Position numbers and translations under genes: made by a program. DNA of 64,000 bases from Pseudoxanthomonas sp. GTDB taxonomy: Bacteria; Pseudomonadota; Gammaproteobacteria; Xanthomonadales; Xanthomonadaceae. The stretch is taken from assembly GCF_002863005.1 (NCBI RefSeq), contig NZ_PKDG01000019.1:171835-235834 (forward strand), written 5' to 3'. The notes beneath the pieces were generated by a model, which had not been told where the DNA came from, searched no databases, and saw only the letters and a program-made list of their open reading frames with translations. This document shows positions 53,888-64,000 of the stretch, piece after piece. Each line of letters opens with the position of its first letter. The stretch's first letter is position 1.

Positions 53888-54529
53888 ATGGACCTGACCG
53901 ATACCCAGCACGCCATCCTCGCCCTGATCGCCGACCGGCTCGAAGCCGAAGGCATGCCACCGTCGCAGGCGGAAATCGCCAAGGCCTTCGGTTTCAAGGG
54001 AGTACGCGCCGCGCAGTACCACCTCGAGGCACTTGAGCAGGCGGGCGCCATCGAGCGGGTTCCCGGCCGGGCACGCGGGATCCGCCTGTTGAAGGTGCCG
54101 GCATCGGCGCAGCCCGACCTTGCGTTCCCGGCCGCCAACGACGACGGCCTCCGCGTGCCCGTGCTCGGGCAGGTGGCTGCCGGTGCTCCGATCGGGGCCG
54201 ACGCGGGCCACCATGACTATGTGCTGCTGGACCGCGCCTTCTTCGCGCCTGCCCCGGACTACCTGCTGAAGGTCAAGGGAGATTCGATGCGCGACGAAGG
54301 TATCTTCGATGGTGACCTGATCGGCGTTCACCGCACACGGGACGCCCGTTCTGGCCAGATCGTGGTGGCGCGGGTCGACGACGCCATCACCGTCAAGCTG
54401 CTGAAGATCGGAAAAGACCGCATCCGCCTGCTCCCGCGCAATCCGGACTACGCCCCCATCGAAGTGCTGCCCGACCAGGACTTCGCCATCGAAGGGTTGT
54501 ATTGCGGGCTGGTGAGGCCTAATCGGTGA
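53888..54529 (+). CDS. lexA: LexA repressor (213 aa)
   Basis: SOS repressor. DNA-binding winged helix (PPSQAEIAKAFGFKGVRAAQ), hinge, cleavage site Ala-Gly in QVAAGAPIG (about 97-98), catalytic Ser in KGDSMRDEG (about 132) and Lys in ITVKLLK (about 169). ATG directly after the SOS palindrome leaves no room for a Shine-Dalgarno beyond the box. Confidence 0.96.
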   Translation: MDLTDTQHAILALIADRLEAEGMPPSQAEIAKAFGFKGVRAAQYHLEALEQAGAIERVPGRARGIRLLKVPASAQPDLAFPAANDDGLRVPVLGQVAAGAPIGADAGHHDYVLLDRAFFAPAPDYLLKVKGDSMRDEGIFDGDLIGVHRTRDARSGQIVVARVDDAITVKLLKIGKDRIRLLPRNPDYAPIEVLPDQDFAIEGLYCGLVRPNR

Positions 54530-54701
54530 CGGGCATGTCCGATGCCGGCGAACGGCATTTCCCGATGCCCGGGCACGACATGCCCCGATGTCCGCAACCC
54601 GTGCCCCGACGTAATTTCACTCATGCCCGCTCCGTCGCAGCCTGTGCGATGGGCACCCACCACACTGATCGCACCTGACCACATTGACTAGGACCACGAC
54701 G

Positions 54702-55733
54702 ATGGACGAGAACAAGAAGCGCGCCCTTTCCGCTGCCCTGACCCAGATCGAGCGCCAGTTCGGCAAGGGTTCGGTGATGCGCATGGGCGACCGGGTGATC
54801 GAGCCCGTCGAGATCATTCCCACGGGTTCGCTGATGCTGGACATCGCCTTGGGCATCGGCGGATTGCCGCGCGGTCGTGTGGTGGAAATCTATGGTCCGG
54901 AGTCCTCCGGCAAGACCACGCTGACGCTGCAGGCGATCGCACAGTGCCAGAAACAGGGTGGCACCGCGGCCTTCATCGATGCCGAGCACGCGCTCGACCC
55001 GATCTACGCCGCCAAGCTGGGCGTGAATGTCGACGATCTGCTGCTGTCGCAGCCGGATACCGGCGAACAGGCGCTCGAGATCGCCGACATGCTGGTCCGC
55101 TCGGGCTCCATCGACATCGTGGTCATCGACTCCGTCGCGGCCCTGACTCCGAAGGCCGAAATCGAGGGCGAGATGGGCGACCAGCTGCCCGGCCTGCAGG
55201 CACGCCTCATGAGCCAGGCGCTGCGCAAGCTCACCGGCAATATCAAGCGCTCCAACACCACGGTCATTTTCATCAACCAGTTGCGCATGAAGATCGGCGT
55301 GATGATGCCCGGCCAGAGCCCGGAAACCACGACCGGTGGCAACGCGCTGAAGTTCTATGCCTCGGTCCGCCTCGACATCCGTCGCATCGGCGCCATCAAG
55401 AAAGGCGACGAGATCATCGGCAACCAGACCAAGATCAAGGTGGTCAAGAACAAGCTGGCACCTCCGTTCAAGCAGGTCGTCACCGAGATCCTGTATGGCG
55501 AGGGCATCAGTCGCGAGGGCGAACTGATCGACATGGGTGTCGAGGCCAAGCTGGTCGAGAAGGCGGGCGCCTGGTACAGCTACGGCAGCGAGCGCATCGG
55601 GCAGGGCAAGGACAATTCCCGCACCTTCCTGCGCGAGAATCCGGCCATCGCCGCCAAGCTCGAGTCGGAGCTGCGCGAGAAGTTCCAGCCCGCCGAGGCG
55701 CAGCGCGATGAGAGCGCCGACGACGGCGAGTAA
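54702..55733 (+). CDS. recA: Recombinase RecA (343 aa)
   Basis: DNA strand exchange and LexA co-protease. Walker [10 protein letters not shown] (about 65-73), [20 protein letters not shown] with Walker B, loop L2 region [20 protein letters not shown]. Normal length. The 172-nt spacer from lexA has no LexA box, so it may rely on the lexA promoter or be weakly SOS-controlled. Confidence 0.98.
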   Translation: MDENKKRALSAALTQIERQFGKGSVMRMGDRVIEPVEIIPTGSLMLDIALGIGGLPRGRVVEIYGPESSGKTTLTLQAIAQCQKQGGTAAFIDAEHALDPIYAAKLGVNVDDLLLSQPDTGEQALEIADMLVRSGSIDIVVIDSVAALTPKAEIEGEMGDQLPGLQARLMSQALRKLTGNIKRSNTTVIFINQLRMKIGVMMPGQSPETTTGGNALKFYASVRLDIRRIGAIKKGDEIIGNQTKIKVVKNKLAPPFKQVVTEILYGEGISREGELIDMGVEAKLVEKAGAWYSYGSERIGQGKDNSRTFLRENPAIAAKLESELREKFQPAEAQRDESADDGE

Positions 55734-55750
55734 GCGCAAGGCGGCAGGTG

Positions 55751-56266
55751 ATGAGCGAACAGGATGAGCCAGCCGGCGGCGGCAAGCGGGGGCGTCGCCC
55801 GTCGTCCCTGCAGACGCCACTGCAGCGGGCCCTCGGCCTGCTGACCCGGCGCGAGCACTCCCGGCGGGAACTGTCCCGCAAGCTGGCATCCCGCGGTGTG
55901 GAAGCGGCCGATGTGCGATCGGCCGTGGACCGGTTGTCGGAGGAAGGGTGGCAGAGCGACACGCGCTTTGCCGAGGCCCTCGTCCGCAGTCGGGCCTCAG
56001 GGGGGTATGGTCCGCTGCGCATCCGGGCCGAGCTGTCCACCCACGGGCTGGATCGCGAGGCGGTTGCGGCGGCCATGGCCACCTTCGATGGCGACTGGAC
56101 CGAAACGGCATGCGACCTCGTCCGCCGCCGTTTCGGTCCAGCCCGCCGGATCGATCCGGCGCAATCGCGAAAGATCGCGGATTTCCTGGTCCGGCGCGGC
56201 TTCGACGCCGCAGCGGTGCGCGCTGCCAGCCAGATGGAGCCGGAGGACTGGGGCGGGGCGGCCTGA
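55751..56266 (+). CDS. recX: RecA regulator RecX (171 aa)
   Basis: Inhibits RecA filament growth. RecX three-helix repeats: [39 protein letters not shown] and [19 protein letters not shown]. Starts ATG 55751 just after a GTG. 18 nt after recA. Confidence 0.95.
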   Translation: MSEQDEPAGGGKRGRRPSSLQTPLQRALGLLTRREHSRRELSRKLASRGVEAADVRSAVDRLSEEGWQSDTRFAEALVRSRASGGYGPLRIRAELSTHGLDREAVAAAMATFDGDWTETACDLVRRRFGPARRIDPAQSRKIADFLVRRGFDAAAVRAASQMEPEDWGGAA

Positions 56267-56358
56267 TAATCTAGCGCATTGGGTTGCTTCCTCCGGCCGC
56301 GTCCGCATGTTGTGGATGGTGCGTCGCAATGAGGCGCCTTCCAGCCAATGCCTGCCAG

Positions 56359-59010
<2,652 letters not shown>

Positions 59011-59161
59011 CCCCTCTATTGGACCAGAAGGCGCTTGCGGCCGCGTGCCTCCGGCCGCTAACATGCTTTAGGTTCATGAATGTACCAGGAAGCCGGCGGC
59101 CCTATTTCACGGTGCCGACGCGCCCCCGGCACTATCCTTTGCCGGATTACGGAGAAGAAAC

Positions 59162-59371
59162 ATGTTGATCTTGACCCGCCGTGTCGGCGAAACCCTGATG
59201 ATCGGCGATTCGGTAACGGTGACCGTGCTCGGCGTCAAAGGCAACCAGGTGCGCATCGGCATCACTGCGCCCAAGGATGTGGCCGTGCACCGCGAAGAAA
59301 TCTACCAGCGCATCCAGCGTGGCGAAGAAATCTCTTCGCATGCGGCGTCGGAGAACGTCACGTCCGATTGA
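59162..59371 (+). CDS. csrA: Carbon storage regulator CsrA/RsmA (69 aa)
   Basis: Post-transcriptional regulator binding GGA motifs in mRNA leaders. [20 protein letters not shown] and [17 protein letters not shown] are canonical. GGAGAAG upstream; that GGA in its own leader could allow self-control. Confidence 0.97.
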   Translation: MLILTRRVGETLMIGDSVTVTVLGVKGNQVRIGITAPKDVAVHREEIYQRIQRGEEISSHAASENVTSD

Positions 59372-59445
59372 TTTTGTTTGCCGCCTGCGCGGTGAGCCGC
59401 TATCCTATGCGGCCGCTGCAGCTTGGCTGCAACGAGCGTCAAACC

Positions 59446-59538
59446 GGAGTGATGCCCGAGCGGCTGAAGGGGCTCCCCTGCTAAGGGAGTATAGGGTCAA
59501 AAGCCTTATCGAGGGTTCGAATCCCTCTCACTCCGCCA
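59446..59538 (+). tRNA. tRNA-Ser (GCU)
   Basis: 93-nt type II tRNA with long variable arm. Acceptor GGAGTGA / TCACTCC, discriminator G, encoded CCA; anticodon GCT in CCCCTGCTAAGGGG; T-arm GGTTCGAATCC. Confidence 0.96.
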
Positions 59539-59673
59539 GTTCCGCGGTTGCCCGTGCTTGTCGGGTGACGCGCCGGAAAGATGGCGAGAGCGGGCACTCG
59601 AACGAGGCTCGCAGGATGTGTTCCGGTAGTGCTTTGCACGATGGCGTCGTGCAAAGAAGTGGTAGAAAAAAGA

Positions 59674-59703
59674 TTGACGAGCGGAAAACGCTTCACGCAT
59701 AAT
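59674..59703 (+). promoter_or_regulatory. Promoter of tRNA-Arg
   Basis: TTGACG (59674-59679) and CATAAT (59698-59703) with 18-nt spacer, followed by a GC-rich discriminator before the tRNA. Confidence 0.7.
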
Positions 59704-59715
59704 TCCGCTCCTCAC

Positions 59716-59792
59716 GCGCCCGTAGCTCAGCTGGATAGAGTACCTGGCTACGAACCAGGCGGTCGGGAGTTCGAATCTCTCCGGGCGCGCCA
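59716..59792 (+). tRNA. tRNA-Arg (ACG)
   Basis: 77-nt cloverleaf: acceptor GCGCCCG / CGGGCGC, encoded CCA; D-arm GCTCAGCTGGATAGAGT; anticodon ACG in CTGGCTACGAACCAG; T-arm GAGTTCGAATCTC. Decodes CGN after inosine modification. Confidence 0.97.
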
Positions 59793-59797
59793 TTACG

Positions 59798-59837
59798 AAC
59801 GCAAAGAGCCAGCGGCCATCCGCTGGCTCTTTGCGTT
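59798..59837 (+). terminator. Terminator after tRNA-Arg
   Basis: 18-bp perfect stem (59798-59815 with 59820-59837) and CCAT loop, ending in TTTGCGTT. Very strong. Confidence 0.9.
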
Positions 59838-59940
59838 TCGGGGTTTCGCTGATCGTGCGTCATCGCGATCCGCGTGACCTGTTCGTGTCGTGACGTACGT
59901 GACGAAGATGGTTCGCTCACGTAGTGATTCCGACATCGGC

Positions 59941-60738
59941 ATGTCTTTCGTATCCGCGCATCCCCCGGGGCTTTCACCGGATCGCTACCCGTCCGCGGAC
60001 GCGATGGCATCCGTGTTTCCGCAGTGCCTGAACGGCATCGCATTGAAGCCTGCGCTGGAACGACACGTACTGATAGCCGCCTTCGCGCTGCAGGACTGGC
60101 GCGCATGGGAGACGCAGGCGCTGGCGATCATCGATCCGCGCGAGCGCGGGCGTGCGGAGCGGCAGCGGCAGCCACGGCATCGCACAGACCTTGCGCTGGC
60201 TTACGCGTTGCATCGCCTGGTGCTGGCGCATGCCCTGGGTGTCCCGGCGGCGCAGGTGCCGCTGGCGCGGGATGCCCGCGGTCGACCCCTGCTCGAGGGC
60301 AGGCTGGAACAGACAAGTCTGAGCCACGCCGAAGGTGTGGTGGCCGTTGCAGTGAGCATGTCCGGCGACGTCGGGGTGGACATCGAACCGGTGAGTCGCG
60401 CGCAGGTCATGCCGGAGATCGCCGGACGCATCTGCCACGCTGCCGAGTCGGCACGCATTGCGCAGGTTCCCGACGCCGATCGCGCGGCGGCGCTGCTCGA
60501 TCTTTGGGTTCGCAAGGAGGCCTTCCTGAAAGCGGCCGGCGTCGGGCTGGAACGCGAGATGGATACGTTCTCCCTGCCTGTAGAAGGCGTCGTGGCGCTG
60601 CATCCGGACGGCACGGCAACGGTGGAGATCGAGCGGCTGGATCTGGGGCCTGATGTCGTCTGCGCCGTGGCGCGGCCGCCGGGTGCCGGCTGTATCGCCG
60701 GCTGGCTGCGGCCGATGCGAAGGGACGAAGTCCGCTAG
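59941..60738 (+). CDS. 4'-phosphopantetheinyl transferase, Sfp-type (265 aa)
   Basis: Attaches phosphopantetheine to carrier proteins. Motifs: VGVDIEPV (about 145-152) and WVRKEAFLKAAGVGLE (about 188-203), with metal-binding Asp and Glu present. Start uncertain: ATG 59941 used; GTG 59890 and ATG 60004 are possible. Likely activates the synthetase encoded at 62812. Confidence 0.85.
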   Translation: MSFVSAHPPGLSPDRYPSADAMASVFPQCLNGIALKPALERHVLIAAFALQDWRAWETQALAIIDPRERGRAERQRQPRHRTDLALAYALHRLVLAHALGVPAAQVPLARDARGRPLLEGRLEQTSLSHAEGVVAVAVSMSGDVGVDIEPVSRAQVMPEIAGRICHAAESARIAQVPDADRAAALLDLWVRKEAFLKAAGVGLEREMDTFSLPVEGVVALHPDGTATVEIERLDLGPDVVCAVARPPGAGCIAGWLRPMRRDEVR

Positions 60739-60888
60739 GGCCGTCGTGCGGCGGGCAGGCGTGTGTCCGGATCTCTCACTTTTTGCGTTTTTCGAAAGTG
60801 AGGGGCATCAGGGCCGGGTCCTTCTCACGCGGCGGCGTCGCGCGAGGCGGTAGTTCCGGGCCCGGCGATCAGGCATCAGGGGGACGTA

Positions 60889-62283
60889 ATGAAGTCGACG
60901 CATGCGAGCCAGAAGTCCAGGGCCATCCGGTTCCTGTGGCTGCTGGAGGTGGTGATCATCGTGCTGGCCGTGCTGGGCTCGGCCTGGCTGCGCTTCCTGA
61001 ATGACCAGGAGACCCACCTGGAGTTCGTCGAACATGCGCCGGCACGCGCCTTGCTGGTGGCGCTGAGCCTGACCGGCGCCATGGCGGCGTTCGGCCTCTA
61101 CCAGGTGCACATGCGCCACAGCCGCATGGACTTCTTCCTGCGCTTCCTGATGTCGTTCGTGCTCGGTGGCATCGCGCTGATCGTGCTGTATTACTTGGTG
61201 CCACAGGCGTACATCGGCCGCGGCGTTCTGGCGCTGTCGCTGGCGCTGTCGGCCGCAGGCATCGTGGCGGTGCGCATGCTGTCCGTGAGCCTGTTCCGCA
61301 CGGATGTGCTGAAGCAGCGTCTGCTCGTGCTGGGCGCCGGCAACAACGCCGACCTCATCAACAGCCGCATGCGGCGCAAGGCGGACCGCCGCAGTTTCAT
61401 CGTGGTCGGGTTCGTGCCCGTGGCCGGCCAGCCGGTGGTCGTGCGGGATGACCTGCTGGTGAAGCCCGAGGGCACGCTGGCGGACCTGGTGGAAGACCTG
61501 CAGATCGACGAGCTGGTGATCGCACCGGACGAGCGTCGCGGCGGCCTGCCGATGGAAGACATGCTTCAGTGCGTGCAGCACGGGGTGAACGTCATCGACC
61601 TGTCGACCTTCTTCGAACGCGAAGCCGGCATGGTGCAGCTGAACATCGTCGATCCGTCCTGGCTGGTTTTCTCCGGCGGCTTCGATTACTCCACGCCGAG
61701 GCGACTCAGCAAGCGGTTCTTCGACCTGCTCGCGGCAGGCGCGCTGTTGCTGCTCGCGTGGCCGCTGATGCTGCTGACCGCGCTGGCGGTATGGCTCGAA
61801 TCAGGTGGCCCGATCCTCTACAGCCAGATCCGCGTCGGCGAGCGTGGCAACCACTTCAAGCTGACCAAGTTCCGCAGCATGCGGACGGATGCGGAAAAGG
61901 GCGGCGTCGCGGTGTGGGCGAGCAAGGACGACGATCGCACCACGCGCGTGGGCCGCTTCATCCGCAAGACTCGCCTGGACGAACTGCCGCAGCTGTTCGC
62001 CGTGCTTCGCGGCGACATGAGCTTCGTCGGGCCGCGCCCCGAGCGCCCGCAGTTCGTCGACATGTTGAACGACGAAGTTCGCTACTACCGTGTCCGCCAT
62101 TGCGTGAAGCCGGGCCTGACCGGTTGGGCGCAGCTGCGCTATCCGTACGGCGCGTCCGTGAAGGACGCCGAAGAGAAGCTGAAGTTCGATCTCTTCTACG
62201 TCAAGAACCATGGCCTGGTGTTCGACATGATGATCCTGCTGCAGACCGTCGAAGTCGTGCTGTTCGGGCGTGGCGCGCGCTGA
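60889..62283 (+). CDS. Polyprenyl glycosylphosphotransferase, XrtA/EPS-associated (464 aa)
   Basis: Initiates exopolysaccharide repeat assembly by transferring a sugar phosphate to undecaprenyl phosphate. Four N-terminal transmembrane helices (about 15-35, 55-70, 80-105, 110-130), a CoA-binding-like middle (LVLGAGNNADLI), another helix (about 270-290), and the catalytic domain ending FRSMRTDAE, KTRLDELPQLFAVLRGDMSF VGPRPERPQ region. Resembles the exosortase-A/PEP-CTERM associated subfamily. AGGGGGACGTA precedes ATG. Confidence 0.88.
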   Translation: MKSTHASQKSRAIRFLWLLEVVIIVLAVLGSAWLRFLNDQETHLEFVEHAPARALLVALSLTGAMAAFGLYQVHMRHSRMDFFLRFLMSFVLGGIALIVLYYLVPQAYIGRGVLALSLALSAAGIVAVRMLSVSLFRTDVLKQRLLVLGAGNNADLINSRMRRKADRRSFIVVGFVPVAGQPVVVRDDLLVKPEGTLADLVEDLQIDELVIAPDERRGGLPMEDMLQCVQHGVNVIDLSTFFEREAGMVQLNIVDPSWLVFSGGFDYSTPRRLSKRFFDLLAAGALLLLAWPLMLLTALAVWLESGGPILYSQIRVGERGNHFKLTKFRSMRTDAEKGGVAVWASKDDDRTTRVGRFIRKTRLDELPQLFAVLRGDMSFVGPRPERPQFVDMLNDEVRYYRVRHCVKPGLTGWAQLRYPYGASVKDAEEKLKFDLFYVKNHGLVFDMMILLQTVEVVLFGRGAR

Positions 62284-62292
62284 GCGCGCCGG

Positions 62293-62712
62293 TCAGCGAA
62301 GGGCGGCCGACGCCGGCGGCGAAGAAAACACCAGGTAGGCGGCGATCGCCAGCAGCACCAGCAGGACGAGCCAGCTGCGCTGCGAGACATTGGCGAATCC
62401 CGGGGATTCGCCTGTGGCCGGCGCGACGTGCGGGCGCGGAGGACGCGTCAGGTGGGTGGTCCGCACGTTTACCCGCGGCGGAGGGCTACCGGGAAGTCGG
62501 CCATGCGCGCGGAAGAACTGCATCGCCTGGCTGTAGCGCAACGTCAGGTCGGGCAACGACATTCCTGGCATGTCGGGTCGCACGGCCTGGTCGCCGTGCC
62601 GGTCGGGATGCAACTCGGCCACGCGCCGCCGATAGGCGCGCTTGAAGTCGTCCAGGCTGCAGTCGGGCTGCACCCGCAGTTCGCTGTACAACGAATGGAA
62701 ATCGACTTCCAT
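62293..62712 (-). CDS. Membrane-anchored J-domain protein (139 aa)
   Basis: N-terminal J domain with HPD in ELHPDRHGD (about 34-42), which stimulates Hsp70. A proline-rich linker leads to a C-terminal transmembrane helix (WLVLLVLLAIAAYLVF, about 114-129). Would recruit DnaK to the membrane. Convergent with the glycosyltransferase; stops 9 nt apart. Confidence 0.8.
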   Translation of the reverse strand: MEVDFHSLYSELRVQPDCSLDDFKRAYRRRVAELHPDRHGDQAVRPDMPGMSLPDLTLRYSQAMQFFRAHGRLPGSPPPRVNVRTTHLTRPPRPHVAPATGESPGFANVSQRSWLVLLVLLAIAAYLVFSSPPASAALR

Positions 62713-62811
62713 GGCGCGGGGATGAAAACGTTCACGTTGTGACCTGAATCTATCTTCCCATACGTTCTGGAGGAATGGGGGAGGCGCGGACGGCCTCCAT
62801 GGGGCACCGAC

Positions 62812-64000
62812 GTGGACACTGCCAGCGACACTCTCGACGATCCTCGCCGCTCACTGGCGGCGAGCCAGGCCTTGCCCTGGCGCAGCGCGCCGCATGCCGG
62901 CATCACGTCGGCGCGCATGCCGCAACCGGCGGAACTCGCGCAGCTCGCGAGCGAGATCGGCGTGGAAACGCACGCAGTCGCGGTAGTGGCGTGGGCCACG
63001 CTACTCGCACGGATGACCGTCGAGCCGATGGCGTGCGTGTCGCTGGCCTGGTCGCGAGACCGGACGACGCCCACGCTCGCATGGATGCTGGCGTTGGACG
63101 GCGAGCGGCTTGCCAGCGCGACTGGCCGGCTTGTGGCGGCCCTCGATGCGTCAGTCGCCCCGGCGCCGGACGCAACGGCCGCCTTCGCCAGCGACGCGGC
63201 ACCGTGGGCGGCGTATGTACGCGAAGCGGCCGACCCGCCGGCATGTCCGCTGGTGCTGCAGCTGATCGGCGGCGACGTGGTGCTGTACGACCACGACGGT
63301 GGCTATACGGACGCGCAGTTGCGGCAATGGCTGTCGTATTGGGCGTGCCTGCTGGCATCGCTCGCCGCAGCGCCGGATACGCTCCTGTCGGAGGCCGCGA
63401 TCGTGCCTGCGGACGTGGTAGGCGATCTGCTCGCGTTCGGCAACGACACGGCCCACCCGTTCCCCCGGGTAGCCGGTGTACATCGCCTGTTCGAGGCGCG
63501 GGTGGCGGAGACCCCGGACGCTGTGGCCCTCGTGCAGGGCGATGCGCGCCTGACCTACGCCGAGCTCAATGCGCGCGCCAACCGGCTGGCCCGGATGCTG
63601 AAGCACCACGGCGTGGGACGGGATGAGCGCGTGGCGATCTACGTCGATCGCGGCATCGAGGTGGTGCTCGGCCTGCTGGCCGTACTCAAGGCGGGCGGTG
63701 CCTACGTGCCGCTGGATCCCACGTATCCCGCCGACCGCCTGGCCTATACGGTGGCCGACAGCGCGCCGCGCGTGCTGCTGACGATGCCGGGCATGGAGCG
63801 CGAGGCGCGTGACGTGCTGGGCGAACTTCCCGAACACCTGGTCGTCATCGACATGCAGCACGCCGATGCGGCTGCCACGTCGATGGCATCGCACGACCTG
63901 GCCGACGACGAGGCCGGCGTGGGCCCCGAAGATCTGGCCTACGTGCTGTATACCTCCGGTTCCACCGGCAAGCCCAAGGGCGTGGCGATGCCGCACGGGC
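62812..64000 (+). CDS. Nonribosomal peptide synthetase, N-terminal part (396+ codons, truncated by window)
   Basis: Start taken at GTG 62812 (no ATG in frame after the TGA at 62740). Residues about 1-208 resemble only the C-terminal half of a condensation domain, with no HHxxxD active site. An adenylation domain follows: core A1 LTYAELNARANRLA, A2 LKAGGAYVPLDP, A3 YTSGSTGKPKG at the window end. Substrate codes lie beyond. Needs the transferase at 59941 for activity. Confidence 0.88.
   Translation, partial: MDTASDTLDDPRRSLAASQALPWRSAPHAGITSARMPQPAELAQLASEIGVETHAVAVVAWATLLARMTVEPMACVSLAWSRDRTTPTLAWMLALDGERLASATGRLVAALDASVAPAPDATAAFASDAAPWAAYVREAADPPACPLVLQLIGGDVVLYDHDGGYTDAQLRQWLSYWACLLASLAAAPDTLLSEAAIVPADVVGDLLAFGNDTAHPFPRVAGVHRLFEARVAETPDAVALVQGDARLTYAELNARANRLARMLKHHGVGRDERVAIYVDRGIEVVLGLLAVLKAGGAYVPLDPTYPADRLAYTVADSAPRVLLTMPGMEREARDVLGELPEHLVVIDMQHADAAATSMASHDLADDEAGVGPEDLAYVLYTSGSTGKPKGVAMPHG

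Noticed and set aside
59506..59793. Leftward frame containing PERFELPTAWFVARYS across the tRNA-Arg
   Set aside because: A well-known spurious translation of the complement of tRNA genes; the tRNA is real.
62775..63626. Rightward 283-aa frame with ATG after GGAGG near the NRPS start
   Set aside because: Product is Arg/Gly-rich and lacks NRPS similarity; the synthetase motifs are in another frame starting at GTG 62812.

Overview
The window is high-GC DNA from a member of the Xanthomonadaceae (Pseudoxanthomonas, Stenotrophomonas, Lysobacter or Xanthomonas type). The evidence is the chromosomal order ffh / rpsP-rimM-trmD-rplS / pncC-lexA-recA-recX-alaS-csrA-tRNA, the LexA box of the TTAGTA-N-TACTAA class characteristic of this family, and REP-like hairpins. 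The exact genus cannot be fixed from the sequence alone.

Positions 1 to about 37,865 are a Mu-like transposable prophage with a siphovirus (B3/D3112-like) tail, seen from its repressor end; its other end lies beyond position 1. A repressor is transcribed rightward (36,780-37,304). The early operon runs leftward: Ner-like regulator, MuA transposase, MuB ATPase, about a dozen small early genes, GemA and a Mor/C-family activator (27,263-27,685). The late genes follow, also leftward: holin, lytic transglycosylase, nested Rz/Rz1 spanins, TraR-like zinc finger, terminase, portal, Mu F and G head proteins, protease with nested scaffold, major capsid, tail completion proteins, tail tube, tail chaperones with a -1 frameshift, tape measure, fibre and tip proteins, and finally a D12 adenine methyltransferase cut by the window edge. 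An identical 20-bp sequence containing a 16-bp perfect palindrome occurs three times (13,424, 18,233, 26,633). Each copy lies in a gap just upstream of a late gene block and two follow terminators. I infer that these are late promoters driven by the Mor/C-like activator.

The most unusual protein feature is a 140-residue Hint (hedgehog/intein-type) domain at the C-terminus of the 1109-residue tail fibre. It keeps the first Cys and the terminal His-Asn but lacks the block B histidine.

From 37,866 to 59,900 the window is core chromosome: SRP protein Ffh, a class IV aminotransferase, the rpsP-rimM-trmD-rplS translation operon, an esterase, Hsp15, a DUF937 protein, catalase-peroxidase KatG, MutS, a TonB-dependent receptor, the SOS block (pncC, lexA, recA, recX), AlaS, CsrA and tRNA-Ser(GCU) and tRNA-Arg(ACG). 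The LexA box touches the lexA start codon and no second box is visible before recA, so recA and recX may depend on the lexA promoter.

From 59,900 to the end comes an accessory locus: a Sfp-type phosphopantetheinyl transferase, an EpsB/XrtA-associated polyprenyl glycosylphosphotransferase, a membrane-anchored J-domain protein on the opposite strand, and the start of a nonribosomal peptide synthetase truncated by the window edge. The transferase would activate the synthetase, which suggests a secondary-metabolite or modified exopolysaccharide cluster continuing to the right.
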